Shown here one piece after another: positions 11,940 through 23,960 of a DNA stretch of 64,000 bases. The position numbers and the translations under genes were made by a program. How positions within the stretch are numbered: position 1 is the stretch's first letter; each line of letters starts with the position of its first letter. The notes below the pieces were generated by a model. The model did no database searches, was not told the DNA's origin, and saw only the letters and a list, made by a program, of their open reading frames with translations. The stretch covers positions 2,976,001 to 3,040,000 of the forward strand of contig NC_091053.1 in NCBI RefSeq assembly GCF_963966145.1. Reading direction: 5' to 3'. Origin of the DNA: Tenebrio molitor. Lineage: Eukaryota; Arthropoda; Insecta; Coleoptera; Tenebrionidae.

Positions 11940-12135
11940 ATGCTTATCCCGACCTCGCCGACAATGCACTCTGGAAGCGGAGCACAACCCGGTGCCAACC
12001 GCGATGTTATCAAACTCTTCGTCGGACAGATACCAAGACACCTGGAGGAGGACGATCTCAGACCGATGTTCGAGGAGTTCGGAAAAATTTACGAGTTCAC
12101 GGTCCTCAAGGATAAATACACCGGCATGCATAAAG
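11940..12135 (+). CDS. First coding exon of a Bruno/CELF-type RNA-binding protein (RRM1, 5' half)
   Basis: The exon encodes 65 residues plus one base. Residues 26-31 (LFVGQI) are the RNP2 strand of an RRM, followed by PRHLEEDDLRPMFEEFGKIY and EFTVLKDKYTGMHK, which I recognise as RRM1 of the CELF family (Bruno-3-like in insects). CELF proteins bind GU-rich RNA and control alternative splicing and translation. The exon stops at a GT donor (AAAG|GTATGC, 12136), splitting the RRM just before the RNP1 strand, which in the family continues GCAFLTY. The start is the ATG at 11940, or the in-frame ATG at 11964 (MHSGSG). The 25 residues before RNP2 are isoform-like and poorly conserved. The next exon was not found downstream. 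I am confident of the family, less so of the paralogue. Confidence 0.88.
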
Positions 12136-12387
12136 GTATGCAGGATGTGTCATCTTCTCTTGCGCTAGATAGAAATCGAACCGCGCTAGGCGGGGGATGA
12201 TGCGCGGATGCTGGGGATGAGTCATCCTAGGCTCGATGTTTGAGAGGGAAACTAAATTATTTATTTCGTGGGAGGTCAAAAATTTTAGCAAACACGTTGT
12301 TGGCTCATTGTACTAAATTTTAATTGCATTTTAGCAAGTCTATTGTCTAACGGTTTTTATTGTGGAGAAATATTTTATTTGAATTTT

Positions 12388-13534
12388 TACAGATCTCAGT
12401 AAGGTGCTCAGCTAACACTTTCGAGCCTAATAACTCAGTTATTTTCCAGTGGATTTTTGTGAAATTTAAAATGCAGACATCTTAAACGGTGAAAAATAAA
12501 ATCCCATTAATGCAATCACCCAAGTCTTAAAAACGTAATTTTTACATGCCTTTTTACAACGTGGAATCAATTAAGATTTACATAAAAAATTGATCATCAG
12601 TAAAAAATGCTGTAGGGAAAAAACTCGTCCTTGAAAGACGTCTGGTTTGCAAGAAAAAAGCAAAAAACTGTGTTAAACGTGGCTGCAAATGCAAAAACGT
12701 AGACGCGTATGAAACAAACGCGCAATTTTGCAGAATTTTGGTCATCCCTTTTCACAGAAGCGCGGGTGACATATTTGACGTTTGTCTTGCTAACCTCACA
12801 AACACTTACAAAGTTAAAGACAACATTTGGACGTAATTTATTATACTGGATGCTTTAATTCTTCCATAAAGGACTAAAACACGATCGGGATATTTTAGCA
12901 AGGTAATTTAGTTCACGTACGCTTCCTGTGTCTTCAAATAAATTGACGACTCTCTTAACCTTACATTTTGTAAAGCTTACATTTGGATAGTGTTCCACGA
13001 GAAAACGAACTGTGTTATTGAAGTTCTTACGACACTCTCCATAGGCAAATTTTTTTTCCTTTTTCAACAATATTGAAATTTCTGCCGCTGTAGTCTATTT
13101 TTAGAGTATTTTCAATAAATTTTCACAATTTGACGTTTCTAATAAAGCGCGCCCAATTTTGACAGACTTTAAAGAGTGTACAAAATGTTGCTTGGCAATT
13201 AATCATCCATTGTTTCAAAAGGTAACTGCTCAAATACCTTCAAATTTTACATTAAATTTTTAACGACAAAATCTAATCTTTTCGTTGAACCAGACAAGTG
13301 ATTTACTTAATTGTTTATGTAGACCCCTATTTTTTAATGTTTAACAACCTAATAATAATCGCGCATAATTTTCGCTAAAGGAAACATGTGTTAAAATTAC
13401 ATCTTTTAACTTGAGGTAATTTTATTATTACTAATTGAACCTTCACGGCCTAAAATATCTGCATTTTAAATTTCATAAAAATCCGTTGGCAAATAACCGA
13501 GATATTAGGCTCGAAAGTCTTAGCTGAGTTCTAT
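12388..13534 (-). mobile_element. Mariner-like element, relative of the array-bearing one, without array
   Basis: Inverted ends carry GCTCAGCTAACACTTTCGAGCC (left) and GGCTCGAAAGTCTTAGCTGAG (right), matching the ends of 3113-6944. Read on the minus strand, 13190-12390 aligns with 6195-6944. Its other interior (about 13190-13430, ~250 bp) is unique sequence where the other copy has the tandem array. The outermost bases (TACAG... / ...CTATAC) are eroded compared with CAGG/CCTG. It lies in the CELF intron just after the donor. Confidence 0.72.
12855..13070 (-). pseudogene. Transposase N-terminal helix-turn-helix remnant
   Basis: A 71-residue frame starts MLKKEKKFAYGECRKNF and contains RFLVEHYPN and VVNLFEDTGSVRE, the same helix-turn-helix as at 6337-6531. 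It begins near a plausible natural start and ends at a stop after SPLWKN, where the full-length transposase would be expected to continue into a linker and DDE/D core. Those parts are missing, so it is an internally deleted, non-autonomous copy. Identity with the other copy is high at protein level. Confidence 0.6.
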
Positions 13535-13539
13535 ACTTG

Positions 13540-15400
13540 CCGCGGCGAACCACTGGAGTGATCACGTGATACTTCATAGCGGCGTCAAGAAAAGCCTGAC
13601 ACTATCTCGCGCTCGCCAAATGTTAGTTTTGTGCGGGAAATTTCAAAAAAGCTTCTGGGGGTTGTTCTATAAAAAAATTAATTATGTAACCAAAATATTC
13701 GCAAGGTATTCAGTATGATAATTACACTTCCAGGAACATGTTATTTTAGAGACCCAAATTTGCGTAGGGATTTATACGCTCCGCAGCAACCCACATAAAA
13801 AAGGCCGAGTTATTGGGGAGTTTGGGAAGAATTATAGCAAATTAAAACCCGCTGTACTATTTTCTTTTTCAAAACGAACGTAACAACTGTTATCATTCGA
13901 TTTAAACAAGCTATTCTGGCACCCTTTAAACCGATAAAACGGCTGAGCGTCGGTGCTATAACTGCCAAAATATCAGTAGCTCCCAATTCGGTGAATGTTT
14001 GATCTTAAATTTATACCCGTGGTTTCATTTTATGAGGGTACCTGCGGGATAATTGTCGAATAACAGAAGGGCAAAATTGAGAGGATCCGAACTGAAGGGA
14101 AAAGAAAAATATAGAAATGCGCAAAAAAATGTGTGTTTCGGGTTTTAGGTAAGCAACGAAATAATTGATGAAGGTTTTGGGTAATCCCTCGTGAAAATTT
14201 AACCCGACACACTTATAAGAATTTATTAGTTGGGCGTTAGCTTACAAGAAACCTAATCTGCGGATTATTCCTTATCTTAATAATTTCATGTTGTTTGTTT
14301 ATGGTGGGATGTTTATTGTTGAGGGCATATAGCGAAAACTGTGCGAATTCATTATAAAAGACATAAAGCATTTAAGATAATAGCTTTTGATGTTGGGAAC
14401 GGGCATATTAAAATCACATGTGCTATTTAGAAACGGGTTATGCAAATGACGCAGGCTTGGGTTCTATGTTAGGAGGGTGAGTTGCGAGTGTGTTCAAAAG
14501 AAAGGGTAGATTTTCGACTGCTCCATGTTGCCACTGACGCATCCCCCACGAGATACTACGCCAGCTCCGATGCAATTAAGAAGATGCTTCCCTTATATGC
14601 TCTACACAGGATACAATTTAATCGTGCCTATGTAACAGCCACTGCTGGGAATTTTATTCAGCTAATATTAGCCAGTTACTTTCGGACGTTGTTACAGATA
14701 ATTTATCACCAAAATTGTAATGTTTCGCCGCCGTAATAATTCATTACTTCACTGTGGCGTTGTCAACTGATGCCACAAATCACGGTAGGGATTATAATCA
14801 CGTTTTATTAAAAGAATACCAATTTTTATGGAGAATTATTGCGATTATCGCCGGCGATGGCCGGCGCGGCGGCGTATTAGACATTTATTCATCACTTTCG
14901 CTGTTGTATTAGATTAGACATTTCTTCACCACGCTGTTGCTATCGACTATATGTTCAATTTCTTATTACATATAAGCACCAGAAATAAATGATGCAACAA
15001 TTTAACTGTCAAATAATTGTTTTCAGTTGGTTTACTCGGTTTTGTCGGTTTCGTTGTTAACTTACTAAACAGACCAACAGATGGCGCCACGGTCCATGGT
15101 CAGAAAAGTGCGTCCGGAAAAGTGCGTACGAAAAAGTTCGTCCGGAAAAGAGTTATTTCTTGTCCGCATGGGAGTACTTACGTAAAATTAACGTTTTCGT
15201 GAAAGGTGTCTATTTTACGTTCTAATCGTAGTAAAAAACCGCAGATACATTTGTGACATTGTTGAAGTGTGAAAGGGATGATAATTTTTGATCGTTTTCA
15301 CTCGTCCAGAGTTGAAAAGAAAATCTGCGATAAAGGCATCGGAAGCAGCAAAAGCACCCTCATCCCCGTCGCCTGTAATAACAATGTAAAATTCTCAGTC
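13540..15400. other. No gene seen
   Basis: Mostly unique sequence. Short open frames at 14482-14736 and 15017-15202 have no recognisable motifs. A small GC patch (GCCGGCGATGGCCGGCGCGGCGGCG) occurs near 14850. Confidence 0.45.
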
Positions 15401-15575
15401 TGCGAAGTTGATTTATGAAGTCGGGATATCCAGGTGTGTGCGCCGTGTGTGGGTGCATGCATCCCCGTGTCGCGGCGCCTGCGCGGGGCGCTTGCGTCGC
15501 GGTGGTGAGCACCCTCGTGGCCGAACAGCGCCGCCCGTGCTCGATAGTAGACGCCGCTCACATCTGACGTCAGCT

Positions 15576-15592
15576 ACGTTCAGTTCAGTGTG
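15576..15592 (+). promoter_or_regulatory. Candidate initiator motif
   Basis: The sequence TTCAGTTCAGTGTG has two overlapping matches to the arthropod initiator TCAGT. It stands in a GC-rich, CpG-rich block ahead of a splice donor. No TATA box is evident at -30, and a downstream promoter element is at best weak. Confidence 0.3.
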
Positions 15593-15888
15593 TTGGCATG
15601 AAGCGGTGAAGAGTGACCTAACTGACCCGCGAACCGCACGCGCGCACGTCTCACAAACAGTGCCTAAGACCAAGCCGGACCGAAGCTCCGAAGCCGCGAA
15701 CACGTGATCCGGACATAACCTCCGGGTGACCACCTGCTGTGGATGTTGCAGGATCCATGTGTGTCGCAAGTCAAGCAGGACGGGTTGTAGGCTCGATCGA
15801 TGCTGTCTGAGTCGGCTGGAGCAGGAAGCTCGTCACTAGTTTGGCCGCAAGCCCGCGGGCTTCCAGGCCGCCAAAGCTCGCACAACAG
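15582..15888 (+). other. Candidate GC-rich 5' UTR exon
   Basis: A strongly GC-rich block in AT-rich surroundings runs from about 15430 to 15960. It has initiator-like sequence at 15582 and a near-consensus donor at 15889 (CAACAG|GTAAGG). The only ATG near the presumed start (15598) opens a three-codon uORF, so the piece is likely untranslated. It could be an alternative first exon of the CELF-type gene, lying downstream of the first coding exon, or the first exon of another + strand gene. The overlapping ORFs on both strands are explained by GC content. Confidence 0.38.
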
Positions 15889-16850
15889 GTAAGGAAGAGG
15901 CGCGAGTGGACTTGTGATAGTGATCAGTGCCGGCTCTCGACGAGGCGACGGTGAAGGTTTCCTATCGAGGTCTGAACCTTTAGCATTTTCTCTTAACACC
16001 ATCGCGGAGGACCAACCAAAAAAGAGGAACTGCAGCTTACCCTAATTCGTCCACGGCCACATTTCATTGATTCCAACTCCTTCGACTAGCGCAAATAAAT
16101 CAAGAGTTTTTCCGCGAAAAGCGTCTACGCATCTTTATGTAGGTCAGTGATCTCTTGCTTTCTCCACGTGGTAATCCAATAACTTCTCATTTTCTGGTTT
16201 GTAAAGAGATTCCGTTTCTGGTGGTTCAATTTAGTGACAATCTTTTTCGTGTGTGTTTGGGATTTCGATGTTTGCAGCACTTTTGCTAAATCGAAAACGT
16301 CCGCTTGATTTTAATAATATAGCACGGAATCAAAAAAGATGCTGTATAAAAACGGAGATGGAGGAATTTGGGGGATAGTTGAATCATTTATACGATGTGT
16401 TGTCAAAAATGGCCGATATTCACATAAGGAATATCATTTTTCGTTTAGTAGAAGAAGAAAACATATCTGCCGCTTAAAATACTATTTACTTTTGTTCAGT
16501 TAAAATAATTAAATTAACATCGAGATGGTGAAGTTTTTCAAAAATCAACAGGTGGCGTGAAGGTTTTCTTTGGAAAATGCTTCGGGAAACTATTCTTCAA
16601 GTTCTTTCATAAAAGCTGCATACTCTTAATTTTATTATAAATACCTAAATTTTTGGAATACTTATTAAGTTTAATTGCTTTATCCAACACCTGTTTATTA
16701 TGAAGTCATAATAATGCCGATTTTGAATATATTATGAGGTCTATAAAACACTAGTGACTTATGAACCCATTATAATTAATGAGTTTAGAGAGAATTGAAC
16801 AGTTTATTGAACATCAAAAAGAATAAGAAGTATTACAGAAGGAGGTTTTG
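15889..16850. other. No gene seen
   Basis: AT-rich, intron-like sequence after the candidate donor. No repeat copy or open frame of note. Confidence 0.45.
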
Positions 16851-16855
16851 GATAA

Positions 16856-16913
16856 AACTATGTATTACACTCGTGCCTTAATAGCAAATAAGTCACTTGT
16901 GTAATACATAGTT
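16856..16913. repeat. Hairpin with 15-bp perfect arms
   Basis: AACTATGTATTACAC (16856-16870) pairs perfectly with GTGTAATACATAGTT (16899-16913) around a 28-base loop. It stands just upstream of repeat family D copy 1, whose 44.5-kb relative also has a TCACTTGTG/TAAGTCAC hairpin in the corresponding place, so it is probably part of that element. Confidence 0.6.
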
Positions 16914-17019
16914 GTAATATATTTACGTGGAAGTTTCAAATTTAAATTTCAATAATTGCAGAATCATTATGTGATAATTTGTTGATACAAAGTGATTTTA
17001 CCTTTTATGCTTTGCAGTA

Positions 17020-17425
17020 TGTAAAATTGTTTTTTCTCCTATTGTATAATACTGTAATTATTATTTATTACGGCTCGTTGAATAACAATTTCAACTGCAA
17101 ATATCATGGCAACTAGTTTATGAAATCCAATTGCAAATTTTAATGCAACGGTATGAAGAATACAAAGTAATCATTTTAAAACGTCAGTTTCAGTTTCTCT
17201 AATAATGAAACTTATTTACCAATTTCTCTTTGTAATCGTAAAAAAATTATAGTACATATTCTATTCGCGGATAATGCCTATTACTCGCTCGGATGAATTA
17301 TGCCACTCGTCTACGCCTCGTGACACAAAGTCGTCCTCACGAGCAATAGCGATCATTATTATACTATTTTTATTACACAACTAACAAGTTAGTTATTATG
17401 TTATTTACTTTATATATTATTTATT
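17020..17425. repeat. Dispersed repeat family D, copy 1
   Basis: It shares the blocks TTTTCTCCTATTGTATAATACTGTAATTATT, CGCGGATAATGCCTATTACTCGCTCGG and GCCTCGTG with copies near 31305-31515 and 44405-44830. The centre (about 17262-17350) is a fold-back whose loop contains CTCGTCTACGCCTCGTG. No coding frame. Probably a palindromic non-autonomous transposon. Confidence 0.6.
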
Positions 17426-18000
17426 GTTGTGTTGTATTTGTTTTATGCTAAATGCTAAAATATATTTTATTAATTTTTTTTGGTTTTATTTTTGATGTAG
17501 CTTCAATTCCCTAACATATTTTCTGGTGAGTAGGTTTTTGCTATCTCCTATTACATTACATATTACCCTGAAAGATTGTCAAAAAGCGAATATTAATATT
17601 TTTAAATTAAATCCCTACTCCTGGAGCGCAAAATTAGAAGAATGAGTAAAAAAAAATCTACTCTAGAAAAGTCAATCAATTAAATGTACACTATTTTATA
17701 TTTGCTAAAAAATACCAAATCCAAAGGGTATTTTTTTGTACACTGAACCAGAATTCTTATCTGTAATATGTCAAGGAAGTATTTCAACCTAAGGGTCGGC
17801 GTTTACTGAAAAATATGTCTGCATTGTATTGCTTTTACTTTTCTGTTATTATTCATTCTTCTTATATGACCTAGCCATGGTAGTTGCCTTCTTTCCACTG
17901 CTTTTAGCTATCCAATAAGTTTAATAACCAATAATTTGAGACATCGAAGACCGTCGTAACTTTCAAAAACAGATAAGCAACAACAGCAAAGTGCGATTTA

Positions 18001-18209
18001 CCGTTTTCTCAATTTGCTTGTAGATCGTAAAATTTTATTGCATATTATGAGCGATTAACGGGGACAATGCAAATATACAAAATGTACAATACAACCCGGC
18101 TCAGAATGTTACCTGCTAGTGGTAAATTAGGAATTATAAGCCGCGCAAGATCTTTAACTTGAAGTACCATAAAATTTTATGACCTACAACCAAATTGAGA
18201 AAACAGTAT
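18001..18209. repeat. Fold-back MITE-like repeat
   Basis: The left arm 18001-18040 (GTTTTCTCAATTTGCTTGTAG... AAAATTTTAT) is the inverted complement of 18165-18209, with a few mismatches. The ~125-bp spacer is unique. No target-site duplication identified. Confidence 0.6.
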
Positions 18210-18765
18210 TCGGTTCGTCCGATGCGTACGAAGCGAGTTAGTGGGCGCCCACCTTAACAGTCCATTTAGTTCGGGACACAAAGCATTTCAGTGCGTCCCA
18301 AGTAAATTATAGTTTACAATAAGTTTGCGGTAAGATGTAGCTACAAATTTTCACATTCCACTTGATAAAATGGGCGCTTCCGTTTATTATAATTTACAAT
18401 CTGAAATTATTTTGGTCGGGAGTGAAATAGAGGGCACGCAGATGCCCAGAAGGGTGGAAACATTAATACGAACAGTCATCATTTATACGCAGACAAAGCG
18501 GTTCGTTTATTCTAGGACGAAATAAATTGTAGTGTGACGGTAAAATGTAATTATATACGACATTTTGATAAGAGTTGCCAAATATTTTGTCGGTCGGGCG
18601 CAAAACCAGACTCGCGCTATTGTCGTTTTTCGGTCCGGTCGTTACCGTGACAGAGGGGTGGAAGCTCCTGCAGATCACCAAAAACGAGAACATAATTTTT
18701 TACATTTAAGTATTTGTATTAATCTTGTGCAAATTGCAGAACAATAAATATGTAACAGATAATAA
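18210..18765. other. No gene seen; small inverted repeat near 18302-18402
   Basis: GTAAATTATAGTTTACAATAAG near 18302 has a diverged inverted partner near 18390. Otherwise unique. Part of this could be the 5' region of the retrotransposon that follows, but nothing shows it. Confidence 0.35.
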
Positions 18766-21148
18766 AATGAAGTTCAATTTAATAATCAGGGAGAATGGAT
18801 TCCTCATTTAGAAAATGAGATACCAGATAGTAATAATCCACATCATATTCATATTAGCCTTGAAATTTTAATAAGAAATATTAATAGTTCACATAATTGG
18901 AAATCCCCTGGAGGTGACCAAATTCATAACTTTTGGTTAAAAAAATTTACTTGTATTCATAAATGCTTACTTGATCACTTTAACGGATTTATTAGGGAAC
19001 CTAACACATTTCCTGAGTTTTTAGCCCATGGTATAACATATCTGAAAACAAAAGATTGCGATGCTAAAAATCCATCAAAATATAGGCCAATCACATGTCT
19101 GCCTACAATTTATAAAATTATGACATCTTGCATTAAAGTGATAATTTATGACCATTGTCAAAAATTAAATATACTTAATGAAGAACAAAAAGGTTGTGTT
19201 AAAGAGTGTTTTGGTTGTAAAGAACAACCCATAAAAGATACAATAATAATGGAACAAGCTCGAAAAAATAATAGAAATATTTATACCGCATTCATAGACT
19301 ACAAAAAAGCCTATGATTCAGTACCACATTCATGGTTACTTAAAATTCTTAAAATTTATAAAATTAATTTGGATTTAATTAACTTTTTATCCCATGTTAT
19401 GACATTTTGGAGAACTACTTTAAATTTATCAATAAACAATACTAAATTAAAATCCGAGTCTATTTAAATTAAAGGGGAATTTATCAAGGAGATTCTTTAA
19501 GTCCTTTATGGACTTAATCCTTTGACAAATCTATTAAATAGGACTGGATATGGTTTCAATATTAGACTTAATAATACCACACTATCCAAATTAAATCATC
19601 TTCTTTATATGGATGACATAAAACTTTATGCATCTAAAAAGAATCACATTTTATCTTTATTAACAATAACTGAAAATTTCTCAAATGATATTTGGATGAG
19701 TTTTGATATTGATGAGTGTAAAACGCAATCAATATGTCGTGGTCATTACGAAAATTTAAAATATATAACTCAAGAAGGAGAAATCATTAAAAATTTAAAT
19801 AAAGGAGAATTTTATAAATATTTAGGTATTAATCAATCAAATCATATTCAACACTCAATTATAAAAGAAAATTTAGAAAAGCAATTTTATTTAAGAATTA
19901 AATCTCTTTTAAAATCAAAATTAAACGGTAATAATTTAATTAAAGCAGTTAATACATATGCTGTTCCATTGCTGACCTATTCTTTTGGTGTTATAAAATG
20001 GTCCAAAACTAATTTACAGAATATAAACATTAAAACCAGAGTTCTATTTACCAAATTTTGTAAACATCACCCCAAATCTGCTATTGAAAGATTTAATTTA
20101 CCACGCGAAAACGGTGGTAGAGGTTTTTCAAATCTAGAAATACTGCAACACAATCAAATTGCTTCACTAAAAAATTATTTTCTCAATAGAGCTCGTGATA
20201 ACACCTTTTTTAATACTTTCGTTTCAGCCGATAAAGGTTACACACCTTTAAATTTAAGTGATAATATAATTTCAGATATTGTTGAGCCAAATATACCTAA
20301 CACTATAGCAAATATAAAACAGAAGTCTTTACATGGGAGATACTTTAAAGAACTGAAACAACCAGAAATGAATATTCAGGCTTCTCATGCATGGCTTCAG
20401 AAATCAAATATTCACCCTGAGACGGAGGGTTTTATATTTGCAATACAAGATCGTGTTATAAATACAAGAAATTATAAACAACACATATGCGGTTTGCAAT
20501 CGATTATTGATAAATGTAGGATTTGCGGAACTGAAGGGGAAACAATTGAACACATCATTTCTTCTTGCACCGTTTTGGCTCAAAGCGAATATAAGAAACG
20601 TCATGATATATTCGCTAAAATTATACACATGAATTTAGCTGTTAAATTCAATTTATTAAAAAATACACAACCACATTATAGTTATACAACAGAAAGTTGT
20701 TTGGAAAATGACAATTACAAATTATATTTTGATCGAACAGTTTTAACTGACATTCATATTAAGCATAACAGACCAGACATTATTATTTTAAATAAACAAC
20801 AAAAGCAAGCATATCTTTTAGATATCGCTGTTCCAAATTCACATAATATGACACATATAACACAAAAATTAATAAATATTTAGAACTCTCCGTTGCTATG
20901 AGAAATCTTTGGTTTTAGAAAAAAAATCGATTTTACCACTTATAATTTCAGCAACGGGAATAGTACCGCAATCTCTTTTTACAAATTTAAAAATTCTGGA
21001 TTTAGGTAACAAATTGGTAGTTGAAATTCAAAAAGGTATATTATTATACTCATGTCATATCGTCAGGAAGTTCCTTAACATTGACACAGAACATAATAAA
21101 ACAGAACAAAGTCAAAATGTGGAGGCGAGACGCCGGCAATTATGTTGA
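18766..21148 (+). pseudogene. Non-LTR retrotransposon polyprotein with restriction-like endonuclease, decayed
   Basis: The reading shows, in order, a fingers region (WKSPGGDQIHNFW, ~18898), the AFIDYKKAYDSVP motif (~19288), GIYQGDSLSPLW (~19473), the catalytic YMDD (19606-19617), a zinc knuckle C-x2-C-x8-H-x4-C (20515-20568), and RPD...D (20770-20823), the signature of a restriction-like endonuclease. This is the layout of R2/R4-type LINEs, which nick a target and reverse-transcribe in place. Damage: a TAA at 19465-19467, a base lost at about 19473, about 11 bases lost near 19512 (which restores the frame), and further shifts near 20873 and 20916. The C-terminal part continues in another frame to 21148 (ILPLIISATGIVPQSL). 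The 5' end is truncated: no N-terminal zinc fingers or Myb domain are seen. The exact clade is uncertain. Confidence 0.82.
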
Positions 21149-21260
21149 TTAGCACTGCACTATTACTTGATAGTAATATCCGTAATAGTGTACGTACTCC
21201 GGCAAAATTGCCGTGCCGCCGGGTGGTGGAGGGAAATATAAACGTGTCTGTCTCCCTAAA
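21149..21260 (+). other. Probable 3' UTR of the decayed LINE
   Basis: Directly after the last coding frame there is a GC-rich, structured segment (GTACGTACTCCGGCAAAATTGCCGTGCCGCCGGG) in which CCGGCAA and TTGCCG can pair. LINE 3' UTRs often end in such structures. The boundary was not resolved and no poly(A) is obvious. Confidence 0.4.
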
Positions 21261-23270
21261 TCATTTTTTTTATTTTGAATTATAACACTCAACGGAGAAT
21301 ATCTATAAATATAAAAAATAATTCTGGATTTGTTGCCAACTTTTTTCCACATAGAAAGGATTTCAGTTCGATTCTCATTTCCATTGTTAGGCAGGATCAA
21401 GGATATTTTCTTTTTCGGTCCAAACATTCAGCTCCTTTTGATTTAAGTTGATTGTTTAATGTCGCTTCGGTTTTGATTTTTGCGTTTTACTTTGGGATCG
21501 TTCTTCTGGTGGTCCCGCAGACGTTTAGCGGATCACGCGACTCGTTATTGTTATTCATTAGGCTTCAGGAGGCAACAATGGTGGCTCGTCGCAATTCAGG
21601 ATTTCAAAGGAGAGAGAGAGCCCCGGTTTAATCGAAGAGACGCGGACCCGGAGGCGTTTCATCTTGAAACTGACAGATTTTCCCCACAAAAGCGGTCCAT
21701 ATTGCAGCATCCGAAAGATTCTGCGGTCATTTCTCAATTTCACCCAACTCCGGGATCCATTAATTAGCGACGTGTTACAAATAGATGTCGGCCGAATCGA
21801 TAAAAAAAATCCCACGACGGTGTCTTTGTTTACATCACAAGCCCAGTTACTCGGTTCGGCGCCTTTTAAATACACCTATGTCTCTCTGGCCTCCAGTATC
21901 TGTACTCCACAGACGTAGTATTGTATTACAGTCAATCAATATCAGCTCGAGCTTTTGTCATCCGAAGCTTTTTGTCTCGCTGCCAAGTTGCATTAAATAG
22001 ACTCCGGATTTAATAATGCTCTATATTTAAAACTATTGTGCACAGTTTCAAATACAAATTTTCCACTTCCTGCGACGCGATGCGTATTTTTATATTTTTT
22101 AATTAGTCCACGTAGGAAAGCAGAGCCAGTAAATAAAAGTGCTGAAAATGGAAAACAATGGCTAGTAAAAAATAATAAAAACCGGGGCGAGTATTATCCA
22201 GCCATCAGTTGCAGGCGTGCTTCGACCGGCCTGGCCTGAAACACACTCCTGATATGAACACAATGCCAATAACATCGGACCCTCTCTTTTAATGGAATAT
22301 ATGGAAATAACGCTCTGGACTGATGCTTAAGCTCGTATTGTTGCGCCAAATTCCCTATTTATTCGAACAACACCGAATTTCAATCAACTCCGCAACAATC
22401 TCACACTGTCCGGCTCGATCCTTCACACTTCGATTAAATAAAATTGTACTTGCTGAACACGATCGTTTCCATTTATTCTTCGTACGATATTTTAGAAAGG
22501 GTGTCTGACCCCACAGACTTCAATTTCAGCGTCAAAGGCCTATAGGGCAGATATCCTTTAAAAGTTAGATTGACTAATTATTAACAACCAACCGCATGCG
22601 GATATCATCCCATTAGCCTTTATTACAAACCCACTCAGCGTCCCTGTTTACGATCCACCCTCTTCCCGCTCCCATTGGGCAAAACAGAACGCGCCAAATA
22701 ACCCAAGAACGAAAAGCACTTATATACCATAACGCGAGTTTACTGCAAACCCGGACTATTTCGAGATATGCACAGATCTTAACGAGTCCGGGAAAAGCGG
22801 GTTGTTGAAGGAACATTTCTCACCGTGTGCAGCATTGCATGTCTTGGTTAATTCGGTATTATGTTTCTATGTACCGAGCTTAGCTCTTAGTTCTGGACGG
22901 AGTTGCATAAGTTGTTGCATTCCCGTCGGGATTTCCGGTCTGCAGGATAATCCGGTTGGACTAATTTTGTTAATTGCCCATTGAAACGAAGTCGTAACAC
23001 TCAATCAGTTCGGGAGGCGACGGCGGTGTGGATGAGAATTAAGAAACGGAACGAGTTTAGCTGGTTAAAGGGAGAAATTAAGGAAGTTACGACAAGACAA
23101 GGCGATATAAAATTCCAAAAAGTCCCAAAATGAGGAGCGGAATTGGTGCTTTGTTTTAGTTGATTTGGACTAAGTGGTTCCAGGGGTGATGCGGTCTTGA
23201 ACATTTTCGGGGTAGCAGAATAACCTACCCGAAGAAAAAATTCAGCAAAATTGTAAACTGTCAACTATAC
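21261..23270. other. No gene seen; patches of higher GC
   Basis: 21470-21900 and 22600-22980 are less AT-rich and give short frames on both strands (up to 105 codons), none with recognisable motifs or splice support. Conserved non-coding DNA or unrecognised exons cannot be excluded. Confidence 0.4.
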
Positions 23271-23278
23271 GGATGTGT

Positions 23279-23487
23279 CGGGCGTTCAAATGAAATCCTG
23301 AGCGGGAACCGTCAATTGTTTTGCTTTTTTAAAGTGTAAATTAACAATTGTAATTAGAGCTAACCGAAAATTTACAAACAGAAAATCTTTCTGTTCTTTT
23401 TTCTTTCTTTGCACTGTTTTACACTGTTCCAAATAGTTTACTTTTTTCAACGCCTACTCAGCCCAGTTTTTCATTTGAACGCATGAT
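23279..23487. mobile_element. MITE family F, copy 1
   Basis: The left end CGGGCGTTCAAATGAAATC is mirrored at the right end by TTTTTCATTTGAACGCATG. A related copy is at 55787-56126. The interior is AT-rich with the TTTCTTTCTTTGCA tract found inverted in the other copy. No coding capacity. The superfamily is uncertain because no clear target duplication is seen. Confidence 0.65.
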
Positions 23488-23960
23488 ATAATAACTAAAA
23501 AATATGTTCAATGATGGAACATTAATTTGTGAGTTTTCGCTCGATTATTCATAGAAAAGCGAGGTCTGTTTTGTGATGTTTATGATTGATCTCTTAATTA
23601 ATTATTGATTGTAATTAGTAGGCCGGACCGATAGAGCTTTTATTAGTGTATTAGCACAGCACTCCTGACTGGAGAGGAGAAATAAATGTAGGTTAGGTAC
23701 ACACAATAATTATCTATGGGTCTAGTACTAACAGCATACGTTATAGATTAACTCGTCAATATTTTATAAAAGCAAATTACTTTGTAAAGGAGGTAACAAA
23801 GTCGTCAAATCCGATGGGGTTCTGCCGAGTCGATATTCTGAAGCCAGCATGTTTCGGGCGCAAGCTGTTATTGATAGAATTTCTGCTTCGACTAGGCTTA
23901 AAGACGAAAGTGTGCTACGAGTACGTGTTGATTATATAATAAATTATAATTATATTTAAT

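Noticed and set aside
11796..12131. Antisense ORF over the CELF exon (111 codons)
   Set aside because: The + strand frame encodes a recognisable RRM and ends at a donor; the antisense frame is its shadow.
15298..16002. Overlapping 87-118 codon ORFs on both strands
   Set aside because: High GC lowers stop frequency here; no frame has a known motif, and the layout fits an untranslated exon better.
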